Assembly (NCBI GenBank): GCA_003707065.3
Contig: PPXM03000009.1
Coordinates: 186,001 to 250,000 of the forward strand
DNA length: 64,000 nucleotides
DNA from: Trigonopsis variabilis
Lineage: Eukaryota > Ascomycota > Trigonopsidomycetes > Trigonopsidales > Trigonopsidaceae
Reading direction: 5' to 3'
Shown here: positions 1 to 11,265 of the stretch, piece by piece
Position numbering within the stretch: position 1 is the stretch's first letter
Layout: each line of letters starts with the position of its first letter
Translations under genes and position numbers: made by a program
The notes under the pieces: model-generated
Seen by the model: only the letters and a program-made list of their open reading frames with translations
Told to the model about the DNA's origin: nothing
Databases searched by the model: none

Positions 1-991
1 TCGCAAAGGAGTGAATCTCCCGAAGACGCCTGTGGATCTCCCCGCCTTATCGGAGAAAGATGTGCAAGATCTCGAGTTTGGTGTTCGCAACAATGTCGAT
101 ATGGTTTTTGCCTCGTTTATCCGATCTGGCGCTGATATCCGCCACATTCGGAAGGTGCTGGGCGAGGCCGGCAAGCACATTCAAATCATCGCCAAGATTG
201 AAAGCCAGCAAGGAGTCGACAACTTTGATGCTATCCTCAAGGAGACTGATGGAATCATGGTTGCTCGCGGTGACTTGGGTATCGAGATTCCCTTGAGTCA
301 GGTGTTCATCGCCCAAAAGATGATGATTGCTAAATGCAACATTGTCGGAAAGCCATGTATCTGCGCTACCCAGATGCTCGAATCTATGACTTACAACCCC
401 CGCCCTACTCGAGCCGAAGTTTCGGACGTTGGTAACGCCGTCCTCGATGGAGCTGATTGTGTCATGCTTTCGGGAGAGACTGCCAAGGGAAACTATCCTT
501 GCGAAGCTGTCGCTGTCATGGCTGAGACCTGTTTGTTGGCTGAAGCTGCTATCCCTTATGGCTCCAACTTCAACGATCTCCGGTCGCTCACTCTTCGTCC
601 CACCGAGACCGTCGAGACTATTGCCATTGCTGCTGTTTCGGCTTCGTTCGAGCAACAGGCCAAGGCCATCATTGTTCTGTCGACTTCTGGCACCACTGCT
701 CGTTTATGTTCGAAATATCGTCCTGTCGCTCCTATTCTGATGGTCACCCGGAACGCTTCTGCGTCGAGGTACTCCCATCTTTACCGTGGAGTTTATCCTT
801 TCTTCTATGATCAACCCAAGACTAATGATATTGCTCTTTGGAACCAGGACGTTGAGGAACGTCTCCGTTGGGGTATGCACGAGGCTGTCAAACTCTCCAT
901 TCTCTCCAAAGGCGATGTTGTTGTTGCCATCCAAGGCTGGCGTGGAGGTCTCGGACATACAAACACTTTACGCATTCTCGAATGTGTCTAA
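1..991 (+). CDS. Pyruvate kinase, 3' part (5' end outside window)
   Basis: Glycolytic pyruvate kinase, which makes ATP and pyruvate from phosphoenolpyruvate and ADP in the cytosol. The frame is open from base 2 and about 329 residues are visible, roughly the C-terminal two thirds of a fungal enzyme of about 500 residues. It begins in the B-to-A domain region (KGVNLP...[10 protein letters not shown]). The Mg/substrate loop VARGDLGIE, the [18 protein letters not shown] signature and MLSGETAKG are all present. The C-terminal domain has STSGTTARL, part of the allosteric effector loop, and ends in [14 protein letters not shown]. No intron is seen in this part. The next gene converges on it with only about 110 bp between stops. 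Identity is certain; the start is not visible. Confidence 0.97.
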   Translation, partial: RKGVNLPKTPVDLPALSEKDVQDLEFGVRNNVDMVFASFIRSGADIRHIRKVLGEAGKHIQIIAKIESQQGVDNFDAILKETDGIMVARGDLGIEIPLSQVFIAQKMMIAKCNIVGKPCICATQMLESMTYNPRPTRAEVSDVGNAVLDGADCVMLSGETAKGNYPCEAVAVMAETCLLAEAAIPYGSNFNDLRSLTLRPTETVETIAIAAVSASFEQQAKAIIVLSTSGTTARLCSKYRPVAPILMVTRNASASRYSHLYRGVYPFFYDQPKTNDIALWNQDVEERLRWGMHEAVKLSILSKGDVVVAIQGWRGGLGHTNTLRILECV

Positions 992-1104
992 GCCGATATC
1001 GAGGGATAGAATAAGCACAAATGAATATTATTATTTTGGTTGTTTATGTAGACAGTATTTACAGGTAGAGATCTCCTCGTTTTAGGTAGAAAGATGTGCA
1101 TGCC

Positions 1105-3010
1105 CTATACAACTTTTATGTGGTATTGCTCCAACTGGGCATTGGTGACATGTGAGGGAGAGCCCACCATAACATCGGCACCAGCCGAAGTCTTTGGAAA
1201 AGCAATCACGTCTCTTATAGAGTCGGTTCCCACAAGCATAGCAACCAAACGATCAAAGCCAATAGCCAATCCGGCATGAGGAGGGCATCCGCAGGCCAGA
1301 GCATTAAGAAGATGGGTAAAAGGATGAGCTGAATCACTTTCGAGACCAAGGACTGAATGTAAAATATGCTTTTGCAACTCGGCATCGTGGACTCTAGTGC
1401 TACCTCCTCCAACTTCGCAGCCATTGATAACAGCGTCATAATGTTGGCCTCTGACTTTGAGAGGGTCGGAATCGAGCAATTCAACATCTTCGAGACGACA
1501 CATGGTGAAAGGGTGATGGGTTGCAGTCAATTTCGAATAGTCGAACTGAGGATAAGCTCCCAAGTCACACGTGGGCGCAGTCTCCACAGGACTAAATAAA
1601 GGAAAGTCGACCACCCAGAGAGGGGCAAACTTTGCACGAGTCGACCAAGTTTCAGGAAAGTCCTTTGTAAGAATCTGTCGCACAAGACCGAGCGGAGTGG
1701 GATTTTCAAACGGAACTTCCTGGCGATCGGAGACATAGAGCAAGTCGCCAATAGATAGACCAAGACTAGCATTTATCTCGTCAATACTGCGGCTCGGTGA
1801 AGCAGAGACAGTATTGAACTGGTCGAGCCATGATTTCAACGTTTCTTCTGAATCAATAGCAATTGCTTTCAATCGTCCTGCAGTTCTATCCATAACTTTG
1901 TACTGCTTGAAAGCTTTAGAGATCTTTTTACCGAGCTTAAGTCCCTCAGGAACTCGAAGAGCTTCAACAACGGGATAATCTGATGGGCCGTGGGCTTTAA
2001 TCTCTGGCACGGGCTGGATTTCAAGGGTAAACCGAAGGTCAGGTTTATCGATGCCATACCTTGACATTGCCTGCATGTAAGTCAAGACAGGAAAGGGGTC
2101 TGGGAGGCTGTAATCTGTCAATTTTCTAAACACATTTCGGAGAACGTTTTCGACCACGAGACGGACATGCTCACCGGAAGCAAACGCCATCTCTATATCT
2201 ATTTGTGTGAATTCCGGCTGCCTATCCTGGCGAAGATCTTCATCTCTGAAACAGCGAGCAATTTGATAGTAGCGGTGAACGCCTGACGCCATCAGCATTT
2301 GTTTATACTGTTGAGGACTCTGAGGTAACGCGTAAAATAGGCCTTTTGAACGAGTTGGAACCAGAAACTCTGCAGCTCCTTCAGGCGTACTTTTAAACAG
2401 CATTGGTGTCTCTACTTCTGTAAAATTAAACGACTCCAACGTCGACCGTATCGATTGAGCAGCCTTAGCCCTAGCTTGCAGATTCCTCTGCAGTTCGAGA
2501 CCTCGTAGCTGCAAGAATCGCTGTTCTTGAGGCCATTCCTTGGTTGGGTTTAGTTTTAATTGCCCGGCCATCTTGGTTGTCGAATTGAGTGCTTGGATAT
2601 CCTCGATTCTGACTTCCATGTGCCTTTCCTTGCCAGTCGACTCTTTTTTCACTTCTAACACTCCTGTGACCACTACTGGAGACTCAGACAGTAGAGACTT
2701 GCCGAGGAAATCCGAGTTATCCTCCTTCCGCTCGCTCATGATCTGGATCAAGTCTCCATTTGGATCTCGCAGCCGACCAAAAGCTAAGGATTTCGAGACT
2801 TGTTTTACCCGGCTATCGATCCATCCATGTAAAATCACCTTATCGCCGGGTTTCCTTTGATTTAGATCCCGGATCGCGTCCGTAGCTTGGGGAAATAAAA
2901 CTGCCCTGTAAGCCAAGAAATTCGTGCTCTAACTCACATTCCGATCGGATTCGCTCATATCTATTTTGTAAACACCGAGCAGAGGTGGCCAGATGTCGTC
3001 TGAAATTCAT
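1105..3010 (-). CDS. MSD1: Mitochondrial aspartyl-tRNA synthetase (bacterial-type)
   Basis: Class II synthetase charging tRNA-Asp in mitochondria. An OB-fold anticodon domain (LHGWIDSRV) is followed by motif 2 (CFRDEDLRQDRQPEF), an insertion between catalytic halves as in bacterial-type AspRS, and motif 3 (GLAIGFDRLVAMLVG). I model exon 1 at 2938-3010 and exon 2 at 1105-2900, joined over a 37-nt GT-AG intron, giving about 622 residues. Exon 1 supplies a basic, acid-poor N terminus (MNFRRHLATSARCLQNR) typical of a mitochondrial presequence. The ATG at 2916 opens the long frame but lies inside the intron, so I reject it. An alternative donor near 2970 (about 70-nt intron) also keeps frame. Identity is firm; the exact first junction is moderate. 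Confidence 0.93.
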
Positions 3011-3225
3011 TACCAGTCCGCTCGGATGGTCCCACTCTAGATTGCCAGCACCACGCAACTGGCAGTACTTCTAGCGCCCAATTGGAAGGTGAATCTTTCT
3101 TTGACACGGTTTTTACTGTCTACATCATTTCAACATGTGCATATGAGGCTACTCCAAGGACTAAGTTTTTGGTGCTTGATCTGATCTTCGGTTGCGTTCC
3201 CTACGTCTGAGTTGTTCCGGCACTG

Positions 3226-3954
3226 ATGGAACGACTTTGGGATCTTGCATCTCTATCTGCGACGCTACTGCAACCTCACCGCTACATCATCTTAATGAGC
3301 GTCCCCGATTGGGATGACGATTGGGTTAATGAATGTTTTCGTCATAACGACTGTGATGAATGCTTGTCTCAGTCAACCGTGAAGTGTGGATGGTGTCCTT
3401 TCGTATGTTTTCGTGTCTTGTCTAGCTCTAATCTAGTCTCAACTCTGTGTGCCCAATGTTGAATATGGTCTTCTTCAGCCTATTTTCTATAACCAGACCT
3501 GTCCTATTGCCTATGAGAATTTCGAGTTCCGTACAAGGCCTCTTGGCTGCTCGGGTAAATATCACTCGAAGCTCAAGTTGCTAACTCTAAAGTATCTACC
3601 CAGCTGGCTCTGGGTGTATCGGGAACATTTCTAGGTACACTTCTATCGATCTTTGTTTTGTGGGTCGTTTATAAATACCGCCGCATTTTCTATCGACCTC
3701 GCCCGGTTCTTTTGGACATTTCTTCGGGGCCTTCTCAGGAAAGGCTCAGCACACCATCTTCATTCTTTAGCCCCAACTATACCCCTACCCACCAGACTGA
3801 TTCCGAAGCTTCGTATCCGGCAGTGGAGGGAGATTCCGGGTCAGGTGCAGGGCCATCGCGAAAGCAGAGTGGAGAAACTACCCCTCTGGTCAGAAACTCT
3901 AGACGATCGGATAGCTTCTGGTCGTATAATAGCATGGCTCCGAGGACTTCCTGA
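3226..3954 (+). CDS. PSI (plexin repeat) domain single-pass membrane protein
   Basis: Exons 3226-3402, 3437-3554 and 3593-3954 are joined by 34- and 38-nt introns and give about 218 residues. A cysteine-rich PSI/plexin-repeat segment comes first (NDCDECLSQSTVKCGWCPF, then SQLCVPN across the first junction). FRTRPLGC follows, then a hydrophobic helix (about residues 105-125, ending FVLWVVYKYRR) and a Ser/Pro-rich cytosolic tail of about 90 residues. This order matches a fungal family annotated only as PSI domain-containing proteins, and both junctions restore its conserved strings. Function is unknown; a secretory-pathway membrane location is inferred. No clear signal peptide is seen from the first ATG. 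ATG 3295 is an alternative start, and an undetected upstream exon is possible. Confidence 0.8.
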
Positions 3955-4150
3955 CTGATTATTGAACATGTTGTAATTTCAAATGCATGGCGGCTTGTTC
4001 GAATAGGGTACGAATAAGCAAGCCCTTCTCGGGAGATCATAGGTTTCCTCGTCTTTTCCGTCCTTCTCTTACACTGAACTGGGTCCTTCAAAGCATTCAT
4101 AAGATATATTCTCATCTTCCAAGGCATCCCTCTGTATAATAAAATGCATG

Positions 4151-5636
4151 CTAGTTGTAAATTCTCTCCAGGAGCAGACCACCAAATCTTTCCCCGCGTA
4201 AATCACTATCTATTGCAGCCGTGATCTGATTTCCCAGATGGCGCAACCATGCCCCTCGATCACTCCTCAGCTCATCATCATGATACTCATCACCAGATAC
4301 TAGGCCCGCCTCCTGCTCTCTTTTCTCAGCCTCGTCAAACCTCAGCAATCCCCGTTTATCAAATACGCAAGCTCCTCGACTCCATTGCCCGCTTGTCTCA
4401 ATTCGAACATCTAATTTCGGAACCAGCTTCCATATGTCCTGTTGTACAATTGGGAAGATATCGATCCAACTATCCGGCAGAACCGATTCGCCAACATCGT
4501 TATTGTAATTCATAGCAAAGTAAATAGCCAAGGGGTCATGGAGACTTAAGCTCGAGACTGCCTTTTCTTTCTGCTCAATCTGTTCTATAAGTTCCAAATC
4601 TTCCGCACCTTCAGGATACCTAGACCTCATCCGTTCAAAAGTGGCCATCATGAATACACTTGTCCACTCAATCAAGGGAGAAGGAGGTAAGCCTCTTGTT
4701 GCGGTCTGTATTCCCATCAGATACTGGGTCTCTGTGAGAACATGAAGAGACGTGATATCAACAGGAAAGAGAATCACTTTTATGGGATGACTGATAAGTC
4801 TCAGACGTTCCTTCCACGGTCCATAGGAACAAGAATGTAACCTACAGCAGTCCTGCAGAGCTTCTTCAGGTGGCAGAGTGTTGAAATGTTTATTGCTTAT
4901 CGAGTAAACGATGGCAGCGGCCATTGGATCTGCAAAAACGTTAAACTCGGCAACAGGCGTGATGTTTCCCGGCCTTAACAGTGCTCCTCCCATAGATACG
5001 ACTGCATTGACTCGGCTGAAAGTCTCAGGGTCGATGTAGGCAGCCAGTGCGACATTAGTCAGCGGTCCAACTGCTGCGATATTGACAGTCCCTGGAGGAT
5101 TAGATCGTAAGATGTTAAGGATTTCTATGTAGGATGGTTCGTGGGAAACCCTGAATAATTCCTCTTCGATGTCTAAATCAGCTTTCTTGTTCCAAATGTC
5201 GTCTACCAAGCTCTGAGGGGGATTATACTCGGTCATGATCTTGGACACGTTACCTAATCCGTCTCGTCCATGGAAATAATCCGCGTCTACAATCGTGTCC
5301 GCCAGAGGCATATGTGCTCCAACGGCCAGTAATGGCTTCTGCCTTGGGCTTTGCCCATTGGCTCCAATATATTCGTAATAGGGCTTTGGTCCAAGTTCAT
5401 GCTTTTTTCGATACTCCACCTCCATCTTGAGCACATGAAACAAGTTCACGGCATTCCTCAATGCATTGTAAGCCGTCGTGTTTCCAAAACAGATCGAGAT
5501 CAACTCTAGATCAACATTCTCGCTGCTTAGTGCCAGCAGAATCCCCAAAACATCATCAACCTAACTGTCAGAGGCGTCCATGTCCAATAAAACTTACTCC
5601 GGGATCTGTGTCAATAATTAACTTTGTTCTTGCCAT
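4151..5636 (-). CDS. Inosine/uridine-preferring nucleoside hydrolase family protein
   Basis: Exon 1 (5598-5636) encodes MARTKLIIDTDPG. Exon 2 (4151-5560) continues VDDVLGILLALSSENVDLE after a 37-nt intron, so the junction rebuilds the DTDPGVDD calcium- and ribose-binding signature of the family. The total is about 482 residues, longer than bacterial enzymes (about 310) but usual for fungal members with an extended C-terminal half. Further family features are AAVGPLTNVALA and the FNVFADPMAA region. The family cleaves N-glycosidic bonds of ribonucleosides for purine and pyrimidine salvage; the substrate cannot be told here. It is convergent with the PSI-domain gene. Confidence 0.9.
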
Positions 5637-6056
5637 AATAGTACAGAAACCGGTCTTATCCTCCGACCTTGTTCTAATCCCCTCTCTAATCCGCCGGTCT
5701 GTAGCGACGCTTCCAAGTGCACGTAGCATCGGCGAGCCCCGAATCGCTATCTGGTGATTTAACTACTCATTACACGCGTCTCTCCTATTAATAAGGCTCT
5801 CTGATTACAGGTGACATAATACGTTTTCACGCCTATTTGATTTGTGGTAGTTTGAATCGCATGGGCCGAGTAAGGATGCACCAGCGCTGCTATGAAGCTA
5901 CGTGTGTGCGTGCAGAATTAGAGTTTCAATTACCACCACAGACCCAAAAGATCATATTAATACAATGTCTCTCAGAAGAGAGAGAATTCGGAGAAGAAGA
6001 GAGTAAAGCAGACCAGGGTGTTTTTGACAAATATTAGTGACCTCTCGATCCTTAGC
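5637..6056. other. Intergenic, 420 bp
   Basis: This is the upstream region of the nucleoside hydrolase gene and the 3' flank of the ketosphinganine reductase gene. A 66-codon open frame on the plus strand (5837-6037) has no recognisable content and I do not call it. No repeats or RNA genes are seen. Confidence 0.5.
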
Positions 6057-7273
6057 CTAATCTTCTCCAGATGATGATTCCAGCTCAGTCACGAATAGCA
6101 TTTCCTCCCTTTTCTCTGGACTCAGTACTTCCCCGGGAATTAGTGTCGCTTGAATCGCGTCATCTTGTACTGCGAGGGGAGTTTCTTCATCCACACTGAC
6201 CAAAGTGGCATGCTCCGCTCTTGGGTTGTCTCTGAAAAAGGCGCGGATCTGGGAATTGATCACAAGGCTAGCAATGGGCGCAATCACAATCAGTAAGAGG
6301 GATATAATCATTTGGAAAAACCAATGAGTTCTCGGACCAATTCCGAGTGCGGTACAAGTTAAAACCCAGCCAATAAAGTCGGTAGTAATAGATTCCTGAC
6401 CAGCGGCAAGACGGCGAACGACAATATCGGCACATCGTTCGCACGTAATGGGCGGGGAAGATCCTTCAATAAGGGCAGTAATGGTTGGCTTAGTCAGGTT
6501 CTCTTCTCTGAAGCCCTCAGAGTCAAAGTTTCCCGGGTACACGCAGACAACCTTGATTCCATGAGGGATACACTCGTGTCGAAAAATATCGGCCAGCGAT
6601 CGCAGAGCGGCCTTAGACGGTGCATATTGTCCATACCCAATAAACGGGAACAGTCCCACGGGAGACGAGAAAAAGACGATCTTCCTATTTGTCACAAAAG
6701 TGCCGTCAGGATCAGCTTTGATCATGGCCTTTAATGATGCCTAATACAGGTTATTATGAGATACCCATGCCCAACTTACCAACGAAAGCCACAAGGCACT
6801 AAAATAATTGATGTTCATGCCCAGTTTCAGCGTCTTTGGGTCCATATCACGTAACAACCCAGGAGTCGAGGCGCCTAGAAGTTAACTAGAGTCGACATAT
6901 ATCTATATTTACCAGCGCAACAAAGTACCAGGTCTGGAGCTCTTGGAGCTTCGTCAATAGCACGCTTAGCTTCCTCCCATACAGACAAGTCTGCAGATGC
7001 GTATCCAACATAGGACCCGGTAGAAACAACCTAATGTTAGATCGAATGCTCTCAAGGACATTTACCTTGATCTTTTCTACAGCCTCCTTAAGCTTTGACT
7101 CGGTACGAGCAATGATATACACGTCGGCACCAGTCTTAGCATATCGTAGAGCCAGTTCGAGACCCAGCCCCTGGGACCCTCCCGAGATCACAACTAGCTA
7201 TCGGTCAATACCAATAATAACAGTCCCTTACTTTTCCACGAACGTCTTCTTGAGATCTGTTCCACCACCACAT
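6057..7273 (-). CDS. TSC10: 3-ketodihydrosphingosine (3-ketosphinganine) reductase
   Basis: Short-chain dehydrogenase that reduces 3-ketosphinganine to dihydrosphingosine with NADPH at the ER membrane, the second step of sphingolipid synthesis. Five exons (7232-7273, 7066-7197, 6913-7030, 6780-6874, 6057-6740) are separated by introns of 34, 35, 38 and 39 nt and give about 356 residues. Visible motifs are the Rossmann signature SGGSQGLGLELA, LVLCCAG, the NINYFSALW helix, the catalytic Ser in VFFSSPVGLFPFIGYGQ, and YAPSKAALRSLAD with the Tyr-x3-Lys pair. A C-terminal hydrophobic stretch (about residues 275-300) fits the ER anchor of this family, and an acidic tail follows. All four junctions keep frame and restore conserved text. 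Confidence 0.93.
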
Positions 7274-8130
7274 GACAGAAAGTAAAGCCTCGTAGGCAGA
7301 GAATGAATCAAGTTAACTTGGATCAATTTGCCGTGCGAAAGATACAATGAATACTGTGGTGGGGCGGCTGGCCTCACTACACTATGTATTGCGATTAGCA
7401 ACCACGACTAGCTCGGCAAAACTGTGTCTCGGATGAAGGTGTCAGTAGCGCACAGCGCGTTCTAGCGGGCACATCTCGCATCGGCGGGTTTAATATAAAT
7501 TAGAAACAGCTATAATTTAGTATCATTACAGTTTCCAACTACTCTGTCTTTCTCTACTAATTAATAATGGGATGATCTCGACCTGATTGCATGTCTCCAG
7601 AAGCAGTCTATCCTTCTCACGATGCCCTTTATAATGCTACCAATGAATGGGCCTTTCTCGCGGCTATGCCTTTATTGCAACAATGTCAGCGAGAAAACAG
7701 TCAGGACTGCTAAGCGTAATGTTCTCTTGCGATCGTCGTAAGGAAGTCTTTAAGGAGCCTTACTACGATCGAAAGAGAACATCCCTGCCTGCACAGGTGT
7801 ACTCATGGAAGCTCCAAAAAAGAACAATGTATGGCTATTCTGTGCATTTGCAAGTCTCACACTAGTATGATGTGTGTATAAGTCATGGTTTGGAGTATAT
7901 CCCGATCATACAGAATATAAAGTTAAGAAACGTAATCAGCAAAAAACTGCAATTGGAATCATGTATAATAAGAAATTAACGAGCTTCAGCTATACTTATC
8001 AAGATTCTAACTCGCGTCTTAGCTGCTGTAGCACTTGCTGTTCGAGTGCTAGTAGATCTTGAGGAGGGTAAGTGCTACAGTTGGGAGGTAAAAAAATTCC
8101 CGAGCAAGTTGAACCTACGTCTCACCGAAG
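7274..8130. other. Intergenic, 857 bp, with one long hairpin
   Basis: Divergent promoter space between the TSC10-like and SAS10-like genes. Short open frames at 7647-7865 and 7874-8062 have no recognisable content. The only structure I see is the inverted repeat at 7719-7782, listed separately. Confidence 0.5.
7719..7782. repeat. Inverted repeat with 25-nt arms (hairpin)
   Basis: Left arm 7719-7743 and right arm 7758-7782 are reverse complements at 23 of 25 positions, with a 14-nt loop. It lies in a gene-free stretch about 350 bp upstream of the SAS10-like ATG. It could be a small structured RNA, a relic of a small inverted-repeat element or a protein site. The sequence alone does not decide. 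Confidence 0.7.
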
Positions 8131-9817
8131 ATGGCACGAAAACAAGCTAGGATGGCGGAGGAAGACTATGGATTAGATGATGTTGATGAGTGTAAGTGTA
8201 GGGAAAAGTGCTTTATTAATTTTAGTCCATGAAAGCCGTGAAAAAGTCCTACTAGATGGTGATGATGAAGGTGAGCAAAAAAGGGAAGGAAGACAAAGCT
8301 AAAGAACAGACGTTGATGACTCTAGCGAGGAAGAGGTTTATGCTAATGAATCATCGGAGGAGGACTCTGACGAGGCTGAGAAATCCGAAGACGAAGAGGA
8401 AGCAGATGAGTTTTCAGGATGGGGATCTTCGAAACGAAACTACTACAATGGGGATTCCTCAGCCGAGGAGGAGGATGAAGATCAAGTTGAGGTGATATCA
8501 AAGTACCAGAAGAGCCATTTGGATAAGTTGGGCGAGGGTGCCTTTTATGATGAGGATGATTTAGAAACATGGAGCAAACAGAGCGTCAAGTCTGAAGAAA
8601 AGGCAGTCGAGAAAGTCAATCGCGATTTGGGTCATTTATCGGCATCTGACAGAATTCAGTTCTTGCGAAAGGCTTTTCCTGAAGTCAAGCCTCTAAGTGA
8701 AGAGTATTCGAGGCTCCTGGATGTTTGGAAAGACCTGCAAACTGCTGAGGATAAATCGCCTATCGTACTATTAAAAAAGAAGGCTCTTGGTTCCTATCTG
8801 GGTATATTGAGCGTCTATTTCATGTTATTGACTGCTTCTACTGGATCAACGGATTCAAGCCACTCCTTGAACGATTTAAAGGATCATCCTATTATGGAAA
8901 ACTTAGTCCGGTCTAAGGAGGTTTGGAGGGTCACTGAAGAGTTGCAAGATCTTGATGAGAATGACGAAGATGAGGAATTACTGTCCTCTCAAGAAGAGGG
9001 GCTTACTATCGATGATGTGTCTGAAGAAGAGAGTGATGATGGCCTCAGTAATCAAGATGCTCAGGAAATCAGTGAAGATGAAGTGTCAGAACAGGACTTT
9101 TCTGATTCAAGTCTAGACTTCTCTGCCGGCAAACGGAAACGGGCCAGTGGTGACAAATCAAGAAAGAAATCGAGATTCGAGGATGACTACGTTGAAGGAG
9201 AATTGGATGAAGATGATAGAGAAGCCAAGGAAAAGAGAAAGCGAAGTCTGAGGTTCTACACTGCCCAGATCGCCCAGAAATCTAAAGCTCGACAAGAAAA
9301 ACTTCAAGGTGACCAAGATCTGCCGTACCGAGAACGGGACAAGGAGCGAGCCACAAGACTGAATGAAGAAGCCCGGTTACGTGGATTACAGGAGCAGGAT
9401 AAGCTTGGACGAGATGACGATGGCAATCTAAGTGCCGACGGAAACTCTAGCTACGATGAACTCGCTCGTGAAGTCAAACAAGAAAAATTGTCTAGGAAGG
9501 CGGCCAGGAAGCAGGCTCATGAATTAGCAGTTGAAGCCGCTAAACAAGGCAAACTAGAAGACCTGTTACATGATGAATCAATTGGTGCCGATGGCAAGCG
9601 AGCGATTACTTATCAAATCGAAAAGAATAAGGGCTTGGCAGCAAAGAAAAATAAAAATGCTCGCAACCCTCGGGTCAAGAAGAGAAAGAAGTTCGAACAA
9701 GCCAAGAAGAAACTCAAGAGTGTCCGACAAGTCTACAAAAAGCCGGCTACAGCTTACCAGGGAGAACTTACGGGTATCAAGAAGAACCTGGCTCGGTCGG
9801 TCAAATTGTCGAATTAA
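8131..9817 (+). CDS. SAS10: Sas10/Utp3 small-subunit processome protein
   Basis: Nucleolar component of the SSU processome, needed for 18S rRNA maturation. Exons 8131-8191, 8226-8270 and 8310-9817 (introns 34 and 39 nt) give about 537 residues. The N terminus is acidic, then comes the family hallmark GWGSSKRNYYNGD. The Sas10/Utp3/C1D domain follows at about residues 190-270, then a second acidic stretch and a basic Lys/Arg-rich tail. The C-terminal block (YQIEKNKGLAAKKNKNARNP, then VKKRKKFEQAKKKLKS) is the conserved Sas10 C-terminal domain. The start at 8131 gives MARKQARMAEEDYG and is the first ATG before the acidic region. Identity is firm. Confidence 0.94.
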
Positions 9818-10002
9818 TCATGTATATATATTCATTGGTGTATTATGTATGTTGGCTTCAATCTTAGTTTTCTCCTGTTACCGTCTCGTAGAACCGGTAC
9901 TAATGTTTCCCAGATACGCTACAGAAGATTGTCTCTCCTCACTAATCCGACCATCTATATCACCACTCGGCTTCCTTACTCGTCCTATTGTCGCCGTCTA
10001 TT

Positions 10003-11103
10003 ATGACGGCTTGGCTCCGATCTCTACGGATCAATCCTATCAGATACATTACAAATCCTCTCCCGGTCCGCCATCTATCCACCAACCCTTTTATCAACCC
10101 TCCGTTTTCTAGCTCTGAACTCTCTCGAAGATTTCAGAAGTCCATCTTTTCGTCCAAAAAGAAAGTCCCGCTAACCGTTTCGACCCAGGCTATTGAGGCA
10201 TGTCGAGTGTTAATCAAGCAGCAAGCCCTAGGAGGACGAAATCAAGCAATACCCAAGCCTGTCAAGGATCTTGGACTAAAGCCCGATAAGGTTGACGGAT
10301 TCGATCTTCTTTGTCAAGTGCTAAAAAGTCCTAAGGTGGACTTTAATGATTCTTTACTCAAGGCAACTTTACTGTCTGAGCCTACGACCAATAGAGCGGT
10401 GGAGATCTTGAAGATCTTCAATACCAAAAATGATACGAACAAGCCAGTTCCTATAAATATTGCGTATATTCCTTTTAGAAAAGCCTTATTAAAAGAAGAA
10501 ATTCCGGAAGCTATCAATATAATTGATCAGTCAGCTGCTTCTCCTGCTTTTTTGGCTGACAGAAAGAATAAGCTCATAAAAGGCGTGAGCAGCTGGTCTC
10601 TGGGCTGCGTCTCCATCATGGGTTTAGTCGAAATGCTCTTACGAAGTGGAGCCTTTGGAGTCTGGGAGTCAACTGCTACCATCCAGACCATGCTGGGAGT
10701 TGCATTGTTTAATATTTCCCTGTTCTTGATGATGGTCTTATCGGGAAGACTGACGGAAAATGGAGGACGGGTCCGCTGGAAGCGTACAGTTTTCCAGCAC
10801 TATTGGTACATTCACGCGCCGGAACTGCAAATGATGGGCCATGTGGCAGATGCTGACGAGGCGATTCCTCGCAATCAAGGCGACGTGAGCCCGTTTGTCC
10901 GTATCCAGGCCGACAAGCGTAATATGGTCGTCGGAGATAGCGAACAAGAAATGTTGATGAAGGAATACTGGGCTAGAGCTGGCGAGGGCTTTGAATGGGT
11001 CGAACCCGATCAGGACCCTGCTGACCACCACGTCAAACAGCAGAAAGCCAAACTTCTCACCGAAGCTGGTATCTTGGATAATGTGGGCAAGGCATCCAAG
11101 TAG
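10003..11103 (+). CDS. Unassigned mitochondrial membrane protein
   Basis: I do not recognise the family with confidence. The product from ATG 10003 is about 366 residues from a single exon. The first 40 residues are rich in Arg, Ser and Leu with no acidic residue (MTAWLRSLRINPIRY), which fits a mitochondrial presequence. A hydrophilic middle part follows. Two hydrophobic segments lie at about residues 200-225 (WSLGCVSIMGLVEML) and 235-260 (GVALFNISLFLMMVL), then a matrix- or intermembrane-facing tail with YWARAGEGFEWVEPDQDPAD, which looks conserved. It lies head-to-tail after SAS10 with about 185 bp between. An inner-membrane location is inferred from composition only. Confidence 0.75.
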   Translation: MTAWLRSLRINPIRYITNPLPVRHLSTNPFINPPFSSSELSRRFQKSIFSSKKKVPLTVSTQAIEACRVLIKQQALGGRNQAIPKPVKDLGLKPDKVDGFDLLCQVLKSPKVDFNDSLLKATLLSEPTTNRAVEILKIFNTKNDTNKPVPINIAYIPFRKALLKEEIPEAINIIDQSAASPAFLADRKNKLIKGVSSWSLGCVSIMGLVEMLLRSGAFGVWESTATIQTMLGVALFNISLFLMMVLSGRLTENGGRVRWKRTVFQHYWYIHAPELQMMGHVADADEAIPRNQGDVSPFVRIQADKRNMVVGDSEQEMLMKEYWARAGEGFEWVEPDQDPADHHVKQQKAKLLTEAGILDNVGKASK

Positions 11104-11265
11104 ATTTGTACATATGAAAGTTTGCTCCTGGGATACATACAAGTCTGCATTTTGTAAATCATAATGAGTCTGCTACGCTCGTCTTCGTTATTAACAGTAG
11201 TTGAATCAGTACACCTATATAGACACCTCCTTATTTACATTCCTCTTATGCACGTTCCATGTCAT

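Noticed and set aside
2840-3058. Separate small minus-strand gene upstream of mitochondrial AspRS
   Set aside because: It is the first exon plus unspliced intron of the AspRS gene: a 37-nt intron joins it in frame and supplies the presequence.
7647-8062. Two small plus-strand ORFs
   Set aside because: No recognisable content; the first spans the inverted repeat.
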